Shown: positions 54,453 through 64,000 of the stretch, piece by piece
How the letters are laid out: every line of letters begins with the position of its first letter
How positions within the stretch are numbered: position 1 is the stretch's first letter
Assembly (NCBI RefSeq): GCF_024139115.2
Contig: NC_085140.1
Location: 426,273,781-426,337,780 of the forward strand
Source of the DNA: Armigeres subalbatus
Taxonomy: Eukaryota > Arthropoda > Insecta > Diptera > Culicidae
Direction: 5' to 3'
DNA length: 64,000 bases
Translations under genes and position numbers: made by a program
The notes under the pieces: generated by a model
What the model was told of the DNA's origin: nothing
Database searches by the model: none
The model's input: only the letters and a program-made list of their open reading frames with translations

Positions 54453-56411
54453 TCAGTTTTTGAAAGAGCATGACAAACCTTTGCCAGAGGCGGTTGAGCA
54501 TGGCAAACTATCGCCAGAGGCTGTTGGACATGGCAAACTACTGCCAACATGATTATCAATCAAATTAGAATCGGAAATAAAGCCATAAAATTCATCATTC
54601 CAATCTGCATTCTCCCTTGATCGCTTTCTGTTATCTGCTTCGGTATTTTTCCAAACCACATTCTTATGCATTCTTCTCCTCAACATTAGTTGTTCGCGAT
54701 GAGCAGTATACGTACGCCCCCCTAAAGAAACCTGGAAAACATTAGGGGATATTTGCTTGAGGAAAGTAGCATCCAACCATCGTTTGACATCTGTTGGTCT
54801 GAAGTTTTTGAAGTAGATTGGATCGCCTGTACGCAACTTAGTCAGCTCATCCTTTTCGCTCTTCTCTCTCGCTTCTTCTCTCTTATCAAAACAAGGTTTT
54901 ATCTCCTCTTTTGGAATCGTCAGATGCTTTTTAAAACTACTTTTTGGGTTCACAAGGTCAAGTATCGTTTTTGGTTTGAATTTAAACAGTTTTTCAGAGG
55001 GGAAACTTGAATCCTCTGAACAAGTGTTGCGATAATTGAACAAAAAACAAGATATTTGATCTTCAATGTCCAGCTGTCTCATTTGTGGATCAAGCAAAAA
55101 CTTTTTCAAAACCTCCTTCACTACCCGAACCATTCTCTCAGCTTGCCCATTACTAGAAGGGTGATATGGTGGACTTTTCATAACATTGATGCCCTGTTTT
55201 TCCCAGAAATCTATGAGGTATCTTGAATTAAACGGAGGACCACCGTCGGTCACAATGACATCAGGCAATCCAAACCTCGAAAACAAGTTTATAAATTTGG
55301 TTTTTACTTTTTTTGCATCAGTTCCGTTTCTCATTAAATCAACCTCAAGCCATTTTGAATAACTATCGACCACGAGTTTTCTGTTCAAAGTAGAAGAAAT
55401 CAGCATGTATTCTACTAAAGGTCGATTTGTAGGAATCCAATTTGTGTTCAATGGTTTCTTTGGTACTACGGCCATCTGGTTACAAACATTACAGCTCCTG
55501 ACGAAACATTCAATGTCACTGTTAATACCATACCAATAAACCGTTCTACGGGCAAGCTGTTTAATTTTGTGAATGCCAGAATGATTTCTGTGGAGCAATT
55601 TCAATACGGTACTGTGTAAAACAGTGGGTATTACAACACGGTCTTGGTATAGCAAACATCCATTCAACAATTCAAGTTCCTGGTGGTGCGAGTAAACATC
55701 TTGAAAACTTTTTTCCAACCTCTTAGGCCAACCATTATGCATAAAAGTCAAAACCTTTTGAAGAAAGTCGTCTCTTTTGGTCTCAATTGCAATTTTCATC
55801 CAGTCCAGCGGTAACTCGGCAGTGATATTTATGTTCTTGATATAATCACGTGATAGTTCTTTGGGGATTTCTTGGGGCAATGGGAAACGAGAGCAGAAAT
55901 CTGCGTTTCCCATTTGAGCAGATGGCCGATACATAATATCAAAGTCATAAATTGATAATTCCATTATGTATCTCTGTAGACGGGTAACAAAAATTGAGTT
56001 TTTTCCTTCCTTTCCAAAAATGCCAATCAACGGTTTGTGGTCTGTATAAACGGTAAACTTTTTTCCATACAAATATTTATGGAACTTTTTTATTGTACTT
56101 ACAACGGCCAATGCTTCAAGGTGTAAAATTGGATAAGATTTCTGTGCATCATTCAACGAGAAGGAAGTGAAACATATTGGTCGCTCTTCTTTATCGATAA
56201 CATGTGCAATGACCCCGCCTAACCCATAACAACAAGCATCCGAAACAACCACGATTGGTTTATTGGGATCATAATATTCCAAAAATTTTGAATTCAATAA
56301 CAATTTCTTGCACATTTCAAAGGTTTTTTCACATTCTTTGCTCCAAACAAACTTGATGTCTTCTTGATGTCTCTGTAATTCACAGATACAGGGCGAAACG
56401 CATTCCTCCAT
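54453..56411 (-). pseudogene. gypsy RNase H and integrase polyprotein segment
   Basis: The 652-codon frame begins after the RT deletion. It has an RNase H domain (VVVSDACCYGLGGVIAHV, VYTDHKPLIGIF), then RPSAQMGNADFCSRFPLP. The integrase has an HHCC finger (HRNHSGIHKIK to CFVRSCNVC) and a core with VVDSYSKWLEV, VTDGGPPFNSR and SSNGQAERMVR, which supply the second Asp and Glu of the DDE triad. The segment around 55370-55435, where the first catalytic Asp is expected, is read out of frame because of small compensating indels. The C-terminus (54470-54560) carries short repeats of an LPCxTASG motif. It is not functional as read. Confidence 0.88.
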
Positions 56412-56688
56412 GCCGAAAAAAATACATCCAACCAGTCACGTCCGAATAATGGTGTGAAGATTTTCTTACTCTGTAGGACAACCATATGGACTACCTTACA
56501 TTGACCATTGGCGATCACTGTCACTTTAAATTGGCCGACGACGACTAGATGTGCACCATCCACCACAGCTAACTTCATCGAACAGTTGGATAGCGGGTTG
56601 TTTCCGAATTTTTTTTTTCATAAGTTTGCTTACAAACAACGGAGACAACAGACCCGCTGTCTATTTCCATCTGTAGTGTTTCGCCTTC
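56412..56688 (-). pseudogene. gypsy aspartic protease, fused to deletion
   Basis: The minus strand encodes TLQMEIDSGSVVSVVCKQTY, where DSG is the protease active site in place of the common DTG. It ends with FTPLFGRDWLDVFF, the GRDWL motif at the end of retroviral-type proteases. It then joins almost directly to sequence just before RNase H (IKFVWSKEC). Frameshifts lie near 56590 and 56405. The roughly 1 kb of RT expected in between is missing. Confidence 0.82.
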
Positions 56689-57109
56689 GGGGCCGTCCAG
56701 AAACCACGTGGTCATATATGGGGGGAGGGGGGGGTTTGGAAAATGACCACGATAAGCCACATGGGGGGAGGGGGGTGTTGCTCTCGAACCACGTGGTTTT
56801 TTTTTAACGAAAAACTTTTGGTGAATAACAATAGCGGTGTAAAAAATACAAATCATTAAAATTTAATTTTAATCATTAAACGCAAAGCGCATCTTAAGGC
56901 CGATGCCCACGTAGCGTTTTTTCAACTCAGCGTTAAAAAGACGTAGGTGTGCATCGAGAAAAACCGGTAACGCAGCGTTGGTCGCAACGCCGATGCATAT
57001 CTGCGTTATTTGACCAACTTAGCCTTAGATCCTATTTCAATAAATAAAATAAACAAAAAAACAGGTTGCGATTCAGTCTCAATTTCCACAAAAAAAAATT
57101 GGGAAAGAA

Positions 57110-59000
57110 AAATGAAATTTTTTATTTTGAATTCCGCCGGAGATGGTTTTTGGCATTACGCCGCCAACACTTTTGCATCAGCGGACTGCAGCTACAATTT
57201 TGAAAACTGTTCATGTTTTTACAATAATCCAATAAAAATCTTCAAAAGAATTTCTTGTGGATATTCAGGAAAAATCCAGTAAAGAAATTTCCTGTAAAAA
57301 CTTTGACCTTACTTCATACAATCCTGATAAAGTGCTAGCATTTAGAATGTTTTTTGAACAATTTTCTCTGGAAAATTTTGCCTGGAATTTTTTTCTACAA
57401 ATTAGTCATGAAAAAAAAACAAAACATCTCCAGTGTAAATTCCGAAAAAAAAATCCATGTGAATTCTGTCTGAAAATTCAAAACAGTCTCGTGGGAAATA
57501 CATATAATTTTCGGTGGAAAAAAATGTTTTCTTCGACAAGTTCTTCAAAATCTTCACCAGAAATTCTTTTTCATTTCCAAAATAAGTTTTTCGAACATTT
57601 TAGGAAGTGCACTTCAAAATTAGCCTTACGAGCCAAGGCGTAGGATTGCCAATCCGGAGATGACGAGTTCGATTCTCGTTCCTGTCTAGGATGTTTTCAG
57701 GTGGGAAACATTGTCGACACCCTAGGTATAATGTATCCATCGTGTGTAGCAACAAGATATATAATCGTGCAATGGCTGGCATTTAAAACTTTCAATTTAT
57801 AATAGAATAAACTAAGTTGAAAAGCAGACCAACTTCCAGTTGGAATATGAAGCCATAGAAGAAGAAGAAGACTTCTAAATTTTTCAAGAAAAAAATCTTC
57901 TGAATTTTCATGAGAAATTAAATAGCCAATGCCACATGAAACACTTTGATATTACCGTTGATTTTTTGTTTTTGGATTTTTTTTTTCAAATTTGGAATCT
58001 TGAAATGAAAATTTTTACGCTCTTTGTGAATTCTATCATTTTTTTTTAATTTTCCAAGTGTTTTTTTATTCGAGGCATTATTTAGAATTTCCACGGAAGA
58101 GTCTATCTTAGAGTTATCTTTAAAAAATACTTTGGATTTTCAAAGAATAAATCTTTAGAATTCTCAAGGTTCATGTTTTTTTGAATTTGCACCATAAATT
58201 CTTCCAAAATTTCATGGGAAATTCATCTTCTTCGGAAACTCATTTTGATTTCTATATAGGTTCAGCGAAACATTGCTTTAAATCTTTGCCATGCAAAGAA
58301 GCACAAGAAATGATTTAGAAATTTTAAAGAATTTTCACATCAGAAAATCTTTAAAATTTTGATTTTATTTTCTAAGGAATTCCGATTGGAATTGCTTCAA
58401 AAGTACAACCTTCTCAAGTACTACAAAAGTACAATTTTTCCGTTATTTCCACTTGTAAATATCGGAATATCCTCGGGAAATTCATTATTGGTGTTTCAGA
58501 TGAACTTTTTTCGATTTTCTACTGGAAAATTTTAAGAATTTCCATCGGAAATATTTTGGCATATTCCGAATAATTTCTTTTGGTGATTAAAAAAACTGCT
58601 GAAAATTTCTAAAAATTTCTTTTGGAAAACGAAAAAAAATTCAAATGAAAATTTTGAAGAATTTCCTTTGAAGATTCATTAAAGTTGCCCAGGATTTTGA
58701 AAAAAACCTTTAGAGATTCTGTAAAAAAGTAAGCTGTAATTTTTTCTAATATTTACTAAAAATTCTTCGGAATTTGATGTTTTTTGGAATTTTCATCGTA
58801 AATGTGCATTTCGGATCCTTCTACGGATTCTTCTAGTTCTTCAAAATTTCTACCGAACATTTTTCGGAACTCTTCCACAGAATTTCGAAAAAAAAAGTCG
58901 TTGAAATACTGCAGATTTTTCCATGGAGACTACGAAGAATTTCTTCTCAATATTCTGAAGGGTTTCCCTTGCAACTCCAGAATAATTATTCTTGAAAATT
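57110..59000. repeat. Degenerate AATTCC minisatellite block 5 (AT-rich variant)
   Basis: GAATTTTC/GAAATTCTT-type units appear throughout, more AT-rich and more decayed than in blocks 1-4. The block is interrupted by a SINE at 57622-57870. It lies wholly inside the 4.5-kb TIR element. Confidence 0.65.
57622..57870 (+). mobile_element. tRNA-derived SINE (second family)
   Basis: The head is GCCTTACGAGCCAAGGCGTA, with B-box GAGTTCGATTCTCG near 57668. The body contains GTGGGAAACATTGTCGACAC, and the tail is GAAGAAGAAGAAG. A near-perfect 11-bp TSD, ACTTCAAAATT against ACTTCTAAATT, lies at 57611-57621 and 57871-57881. Its body differs from Feilai but it shares the GAA tail. Confidence 0.75.
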
Positions 59001-61050
59001 AGGAAGATCTTGGAATTTGAAATTAATCCAAGCAATAAATGTAGGCAATAATTTAGGATTAAGAAGCCTGGTTTTTATGATATTGAATAATTAGGATAAT
59101 TGATCGAAAAAATTAATAATGCACCTAATTAGAACATTTAGGTGCATTATTAAATTTTTCGATCAATAATGCACAAAATTCTAGTAGTGCGTATGAAAAA
59201 GGTTATGACAGAGAAGCTTGCATTTGCAAAAATCAACATAAAATTCCGAATAAAATGCTTTTTAAATTCATAAAAGGGTTTTACAACTAAGAAGATTCCT
59301 GCGATATGAAAAAAGTGGCAGTGTTCCAGAAAAAAACACTCCAATTCCTAAAACAATCTAGGTTAAAAAATAGTGTTATAATAACGATTGCAATTGAATT
59401 CCAAAACAAATCTCAACCCTTTCAGGACGGATGGGTCATATATGCCTAGCATTTTAGATGGTCTATTAAATCACAAAAGAGAGCTAGGCCACCATTTTAT
59501 TCAGTAAAATTGTTCATCTAGATATTGGCTTTACAGAAAAAATATGGGAGCTCAAATTTGACTGACCCTGAAAACTCAGATATCCGAAACCTTGAGAAGA
59601 TTTCGATTCTAAGAGCATGCAAATGAAGTTGAAATGTTTGAATCATTCTGAACACTCAGATAAAATGGGTCATCCTGAACGTTAAGCCAGTGATTAATAT
59701 TCAGGAATACGAGATGCTCAAGGTACTCCAAAATGCTCTCAAGTTCAGCCCACGATTTCTCGGGTGATCAATCAAGACATTTGCAATGTCCTCATCATCG
59801 GTATGTACCTAATCCGATGAAATAAGCATATGATCCTAATTTTCATTAACATGAGATCCAAGAGACGAGGTACCCAAAATTACTTTGAGTCAACATCAAG
59901 TTGCACAATGACAATGAGGTTTCTTCGCAAACTTTTTTTGTAGGGCCTTAGAAGCACTGGGTTCACGGACTTGAATGTTTAAGTAGTTCAAACATTACGA
60001 CTTCCAGGACGTTTTTTAAAACCTAAAAGTTTTGTATAGCCTAAGTCGAGTCAAGTACGAAACACTGAAGACGACTTTACTATTGAGGTCGAAATACGTA
60101 TCTGTCAAGGTACAATCAAGTGGTGGAATTAAATGGGAAGGTACAAACTCTCGTGACAAGTAAAGACATTCCATTAAATAGCTCAAATAATTTTCTTAAC
60201 TAAAAAGTCTGTAGTAGCCTTAACTATAGTTAAACTATAGTTCTTAACTAAAAAGTCTGTCATATGAACCCAATGAACCTAATGGGATATTATATCATAC
60301 ATCATTCATAATTTGGTTAATTGGCTTATGAAAGGACCATTGTCTGAAGCATATTCGAGATGTAGAATAGAAGTTCCTTGGGAAATTATTCGAAAGACAT
60401 CAGAGTGACCGAGAAAATATTTTTAGTATGGCATCATTGGATTCCACGAGTCAATATCAAAATAATATTTCAATGGAGAATTAGGAATTTTGAGAGATGA
60501 GCCAGCTCTAGATTGAAAATCTATTTATTAGAGAAAAAATAGAAATTTTCCATAATAGAACAGGAAATTGCCAATGAAGAAATCAGGGTATGAGTATTAA
60601 ATAAACATAGAGTTACTACAAATAATGCAAAATTTCCATAAACAGTTGAAAATATTTCACAAAACAATAATAAATTAGCACTTGTAAAAGCAAAAATTGC
60701 AATTATGTATTTTAAAAAAAATCACCAATAAAGAAATTAAACAAATATAGGGTTATTTTGGAAAATTTCTAAACCATTAAAAAAATTTCTCGAAATTTTT
60801 ATAACATATTCGCGAGTCCGCATTTTTTTGTATCCTCCTGATGCATCGAAGGTATGCGAGTTCTAGATATCCTAATACCTGATACACATTACAACATGAT
60901 AACATCATCAACATTTTCGAATTAATGAAAATTTATAATTTCCATGCTGGGTTTAGTTTGATTTTGAATCAGTTGAAATTGTCCATCTTCAAAATTGATC
61001 GGATTAACCATATGTTTTAGTTACATGGGGTTTTCTTAATTTTTTGTACT
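59001..61050. other. AT-rich interior of the 4.5-kb TIR element
   Basis: A palindrome of about 55 bp lies at 59115-59170 (AATAATGCACCTAATTAGAA against TTTAGGTGCATTATTAAATT). One arm of the 22676-22869 foldback family lies at 60049-60160. No open frame with a recognisable domain exists. Confidence 0.5.
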
Positions 61051-61180
61051 TGAAAAAAAAAACCACGTGGTCAAAGGGGGGGGGGAGGGGGGGTCTGCCA
61101 AATGACCACGATAGACCACATGGGGGGGGGGGGGGGTGAAAATCTTCAAAAAAATGACCACGTGGTTTCTGGATGGCCCC

Positions 61181-62114
61181 TTCTCCAACTGCATCAATCA
61201 AGCAAGGTGCACTGGATCGCTGGCTGGCAGAAACCATGAGAACGTCCATCTCATCTTCAGACTCCGACGATAATGTTGCTCTTCTCATCCGGTCAGATAA
61301 ATCTGATTTCTTTGTTTCAACTACTACTGACTTAACAGACGGTTTTTGATGTTTCAAATCGTAGCAATATTTCCGCGTATGGCCCTTCCTGCGACAACAA
61401 GTGCAGTAATACGTCCTGTACACCCGTTTCTGGAATCTGATCGACTTCTACTACGCTCATGACTATTGTTCAAATGATTACGAAGGTCACGACTGCGACC
61501 TCTAGATCCAATAGGTGTCGGGGAAACGTCACGACGAAATTCTACTTTTTTCCTATCAAACCTATCGATATTACCTATCCTACTTGTTTCTGGTTCATGC
61601 ATAAGACTAGCCCTTTCCATAGCTTCATCGCGATTAACGATAATTCTTTCGGCCTTAGCATATCATCTTCGTCTAAGAGCCGCTCTTGCAACTGTTTGCT
61701 TGAAATGCCACACAACAACTTGTCACGAACAGCCGTCTCTTTGAATGTACCAAACTTACAGTACTCTGCAAGTTGTTTTACTGCTAGAATAAAGTCAACT
61801 GCTCTCTCACCAGGCTTTTGTATCCTTGCATAAAACTTAATACGTTGAACTAAGTCACTATCACTTCTATCAAAACGTTTACGCAGCGCCTCCGTCAAAT
61901 CTTTGTAACCAATGTCCTTCAAATCCCTACCAGGATACAACAACCTAAGCTCACTGTAAACTGCAGTACCACACGCGAAAAACGTAGTCTTTCTTTCGGC
62001 AGATTCTACTTTTTGATGCAAATAAATCCATTCCAGTTGATCCAGGTATTGCGAGAAAGTTATACTTCCATCTGGATGGAATGGTTCAATAGTACTCATT
62101 ACAGGCATGGCCAC
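61181..62114 (-). pseudogene. gypsy gag with CCHC zinc knuckle
   Basis: The first frame (62114-61575) opens MAMPVMSTIEPFHPDGSITF and contains GTAVYSELRLLYPGRDLKDI, LTEALRKRFDRSDSDLVQRI, and RIQKPGERAVDFILAVKQLA, ending GISSKQLQERLL. This is a Mag/gypsy-type capsid pattern. A +1 shift near 61610 leads to an Arg/Ser-rich basic part (61600-61440). A second shift near 61420 leads to CTCCRRKGHTRKYC (about 61400-61360), a CX2CX4HX4C zinc knuckle. The end abuts the nested TIR element. Confidence 0.85.
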
Positions 62115-62894
62115 TTTATTAGAGATTTAAAAAAACAAACAAAAAAAACTGATTTAGTAACTTCAACTTGTCATAAAACGCAGATAAAAACTTTTGAAAT
62201 ATATTTGAGAGTAAAAAAATACACACACAGTATAAAGCTTGAATTACAACTTAAACGTAAAAAAATGGCTCATCAAATGGAGCTACTAAATTAATTTATC
62301 AAATTTGTTCAATAAGAAATACAAAAGGATATCGCAACAAACATTAAACCAAAAAACAATAAAACAGATTAAAACATACCTTTTTAGTGAATATGGTATA
62401 TGGCTATTCCAACCGTTGATCTGGACCAGTCTAAGCCTCAAACAATCTTATCCAACTTGCTGTATTCACACACAATGGATATGAAAGAAAACTGACCAAC
62501 GCTTTGTGGCCAACTATTAAAACCTTCTGTATAATGATGGCTTTGTCTTAGGTCAAACATACAAAACTGTAACTGCGCGCCAAACTGGACAATAGGCGGT
62601 ATTACAATGGTAGATCGTAAACGCACGTTTTTTGATTTTTCTTTTAGCAATTAACACTTGTGCCAATATTTCTTTTATCAGAAAACGAATTCAATTTTTT
62701 TTTATAAAACCAGCACTTAAATACACATGTTGCGAGGAGGTATAAACTAAACCACAAAAGGCGGTATATCGTCACCAAATTTGAGGCGAACGTAACGGCC
62801 TTTGTACAATTTACTTCTAGGGTACAACACCTCACAAACTAATCTGTGATCAATCACTTGTTTTAATTTTACTATTTCCACCTCGTACGCCAGT
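62115..62894 (-). other. gypsy 5' leader and primer-binding site
   Basis: Immediately inside the 5' LTR the minus strand reads ACTGGCGTACGAGGTGG. The TGGCG start, two bases from the LTR, fits a primer-binding site paired to a tRNA ending CGCCA. The remaining 760 bp is AT-rich leader without a gene. Confidence 0.6.
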
Positions 62895-63069
62895 TAATAT
62901 ATCTGTGATTATATATATACGGGTATCTATTTCGGATACGAGACAAAGTAACACCGAGATGTTTTAAGCTGCACGCTCAGATATCAACTGACTCTTGTCT
63001 TTATTAATATGGTTGGATTCGATTACCAACGGCACTCAATCACTCACTGTTATTCCAGTGACCACTACA
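62895..63069 (-). repeat. 5' LTR
   Basis: It is identical to the 3' LTR except one visible base (GGGTATC here against GGATATC at 54003). On the minus strand it contains an AATAAAGACAAGAG stretch, a possible poly(A) signal. Confidence 0.92.
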
Positions 63070-63074
63070 CTACC

Positions 63075-64000
63075 GAAGGCGCGAACACTATGTCGCCATT
63101 TGAAATTAAAATTGGCACAATTGCTAAATAATGGGTTAATTGTTGTAGAAGGTTTCTTGTTCAAGAACAAACTCAAACTCGGTCATTTCGCTTCCATAAC
63201 GGATGGCAGTTAGAAGTTTTGCGAGTTTATTAATTTTTTTAGAGAATTTGAGTAAAGTTCAGTTTGTCGAGGTAATTAAAGTGATTGGAGTGATTTTGTA
63301 CGTGATTGTAATTAGTTCTTTTCGTTTGTTCTTTAGATTTTATCCTATTGTCGGTGTAGCCGACTCTCGCAAATTTCAATTTTTAATAGTGTAGTGTACC
63401 AAAAAAGGTAATTTTTTGTCGAACTACTCGTTGTCTGTTTAAATGCCAATTTATGTTTCGCGTTGGAATTCCAGCGCGTGGCGCTTTTTTTTGGTACGGG
63501 CTGGAATTTCGGAGTCGACCCGGAGCCGACGAAAAGGGTTTGCGGCATTTCCACCGTTTTATCGTTTGAAAAATCAACCCGGGAAGCGCAACATCCGTCG
63601 ACGCAGTTCTCACGAGAAAATCGGAGGCCTTCCGTCTAGCCGCGCACCATCCTGCAGCTAGGCGATTCTTCTGTCGTCGCCATCGTCAAGGACAGCTTCG
63701 CCGCCATCGCCACGAACGGGTTCAACGCCATCGTTCCGAACCGGTTCGCCGCCATCGCGCCGGCGAAACCCAGCAAGTCGACGAAAATAAAACCTGCGCA
63801 GGTATGTGACTAGTGTGTAGACATGGCCATGATCTAGATAAACATTTCCATTTCCGTACCAATTCCAAATGTGTTCAACCCGAAACAAATAAACCCCATG
63901 AATTTTAAGTAAGAAGATCACTCCGTTCGATTTTCCGTTCCGTTCCGTTGCCTACTTTGATCATTCGCTTTGCATAATTTCTGCCGGGATTTGTTGGCGG
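63075..64000. other. Unassigned right edge with GC-rich block
   Basis: The stretch 63460-63800 is unusually GC-rich compared with its surroundings. It contains diverged units of about 30 bp (GCCGCCATCGCCACG, AACGCCATCGTTCCG, GCCGCCATCGCGCCG). One plus-strand frame reads KDSFAAIATNGFNAIVPNRF and ends at a donor-like CAG-GTATGTG at 63801. There is no ATG in that frame after the upstream stop near 63637. It could be a 5' exon or the leader of another retroelement; I do not call a gene. Confidence 0.35.

Larger units (their letters stand above)
56689..61180. mobile_element. 4.5-kb non-autonomous TIR element inserted in gypsy gag-pol
   Basis: The terminal inverted repeats are about 130 bp (56689-56818 and 61051-61180). 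Both begin GGGGCC-R-TCCAGAAACCACG and contain two G-rich or C-rich tracts and an inner CCACGTGGTTTTTT. The 3-bp TSD TTC lies at 56686-56688 and 61181-61183. Removing the insert joins gag (LIDAVGEG) to protease (ETLQMEIDSG) in frame. The interior holds AATTCC minisatellite, a SINE and AT-rich sequence, with no transposase. A 3-bp TSD and G/C-rich ends are compatible with PIF/Harbinger, which is inference. Confidence 0.88.
53977..63069 (-). mobile_element. Ty3/gypsy LTR retrotransposon, RT-deleted, with nested TIR element
   Basis: LTRs of 175 bp (53977-54151 and 62895-63069) differ by one visible base. The 5-bp TSD CTACC lies at 53972-53976 and 63070-63074. Minus-strand order is 5'LTR, leader, gag (62114-61354), zinc knuckle, protease (56640-56430), RNase H, integrase (56411-54453), polypurine-like GAGAAAGGAGAAC, 3'LTR. 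Order PR-RH-IN and the integrase motifs place it in Ty3/gypsy, with a Mag-like look. Most of the RT domain is absent, and a 4.5-kb element is inserted between gag and protease. No envelope-like frame was seen. Confidence 0.92.

Noticed and set aside
57622..57700. Possible tRNA gene
   Set aside because: It has the same reasoning: tRNA-like head fused to a SINE body, GAA tail and TSD.

Overview
The window looks like nuclear DNA of a culicine mosquito, most likely Aedes. The evidence is four tRNA-derived SINEs that I recognise as Feilai-like (each ending in a GAA-rich tail and carrying a target-site duplication), many RTE/JAM1-like and Jockey-like non-LTR retrotransposons, abundant MITEs, and very long TE-filled introns. 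This species assignment is inference from the repeat content; no species-specific gene was identified. Nothing bacterial was seen (no operons, CRISPR, rRNA or true tRNA genes).

Only one host gene can be reconstructed end to end. It is a secreted Nimrod-B-like protein of 377 aa on the minus strand, with four exons (50954-50628, 50563-50073, 35874-35689, 35438-35309) whose splice phases join cleanly. It has a signal peptide, a CCxGY motif and seven NIM (EGF-like) repeats. Its second intron is about 14.2 kb and holds almost nothing but transposons. A second, partial host gene is proposed on the minus strand at 13481-13118: a core promoter with Inr and a correctly spaced DPE, a short 5'UTR exon and a signal-peptide exon. 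Its downstream exons are not seen.

Layout: 956-5545 is a decayed Jockey element split by a MITE and by an opposite-strand non-LTR RT. 5.9-8.1 kb holds MITEs, a Feilai copy and a dispersed repeat. 8085-11172 is an RTE copy with a 729-bp TIR element inside it. 11.2-17.4 kb is dispersed repeats, MITEs and the partial host gene. 17657-21254 is a giant palindrome made of 173-bp tandem units in two inverted arms. 21255-24540 is a TIR element with a perfect 10-bp TSD, filled with a degenerate AATTCC minisatellite. 24.5-29.4 kb holds more AATTCC minisatellite, two Feilai copies, a composite 781-bp SINE-like insertion and RTE pieces. 29440-31728 is an RTE copy with a 12-bp TSD, followed by a purine-only tract. 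35.3-50.9 kb is the Nimrod-like gene, whose intron contains a 2-kb tandem duplication, a 5'-truncated RNase H LINE, a 2.4-kb RTE copy, a twin-primed (inverted) RTE copy, AATTCC minisatellite and several MITEs. 53977-63069 is a young Ty3/gypsy element (175-bp LTRs, 5-bp TSD) that lacks most of its RT and carries a 4.5-kb TIR element between gag and protease. The right end is unassigned.

The window is best read as layers of nested insertions. Many can be ordered by exact target-site duplications, and two of the TIR elements carry the AATTCC minisatellite as internal cargo.
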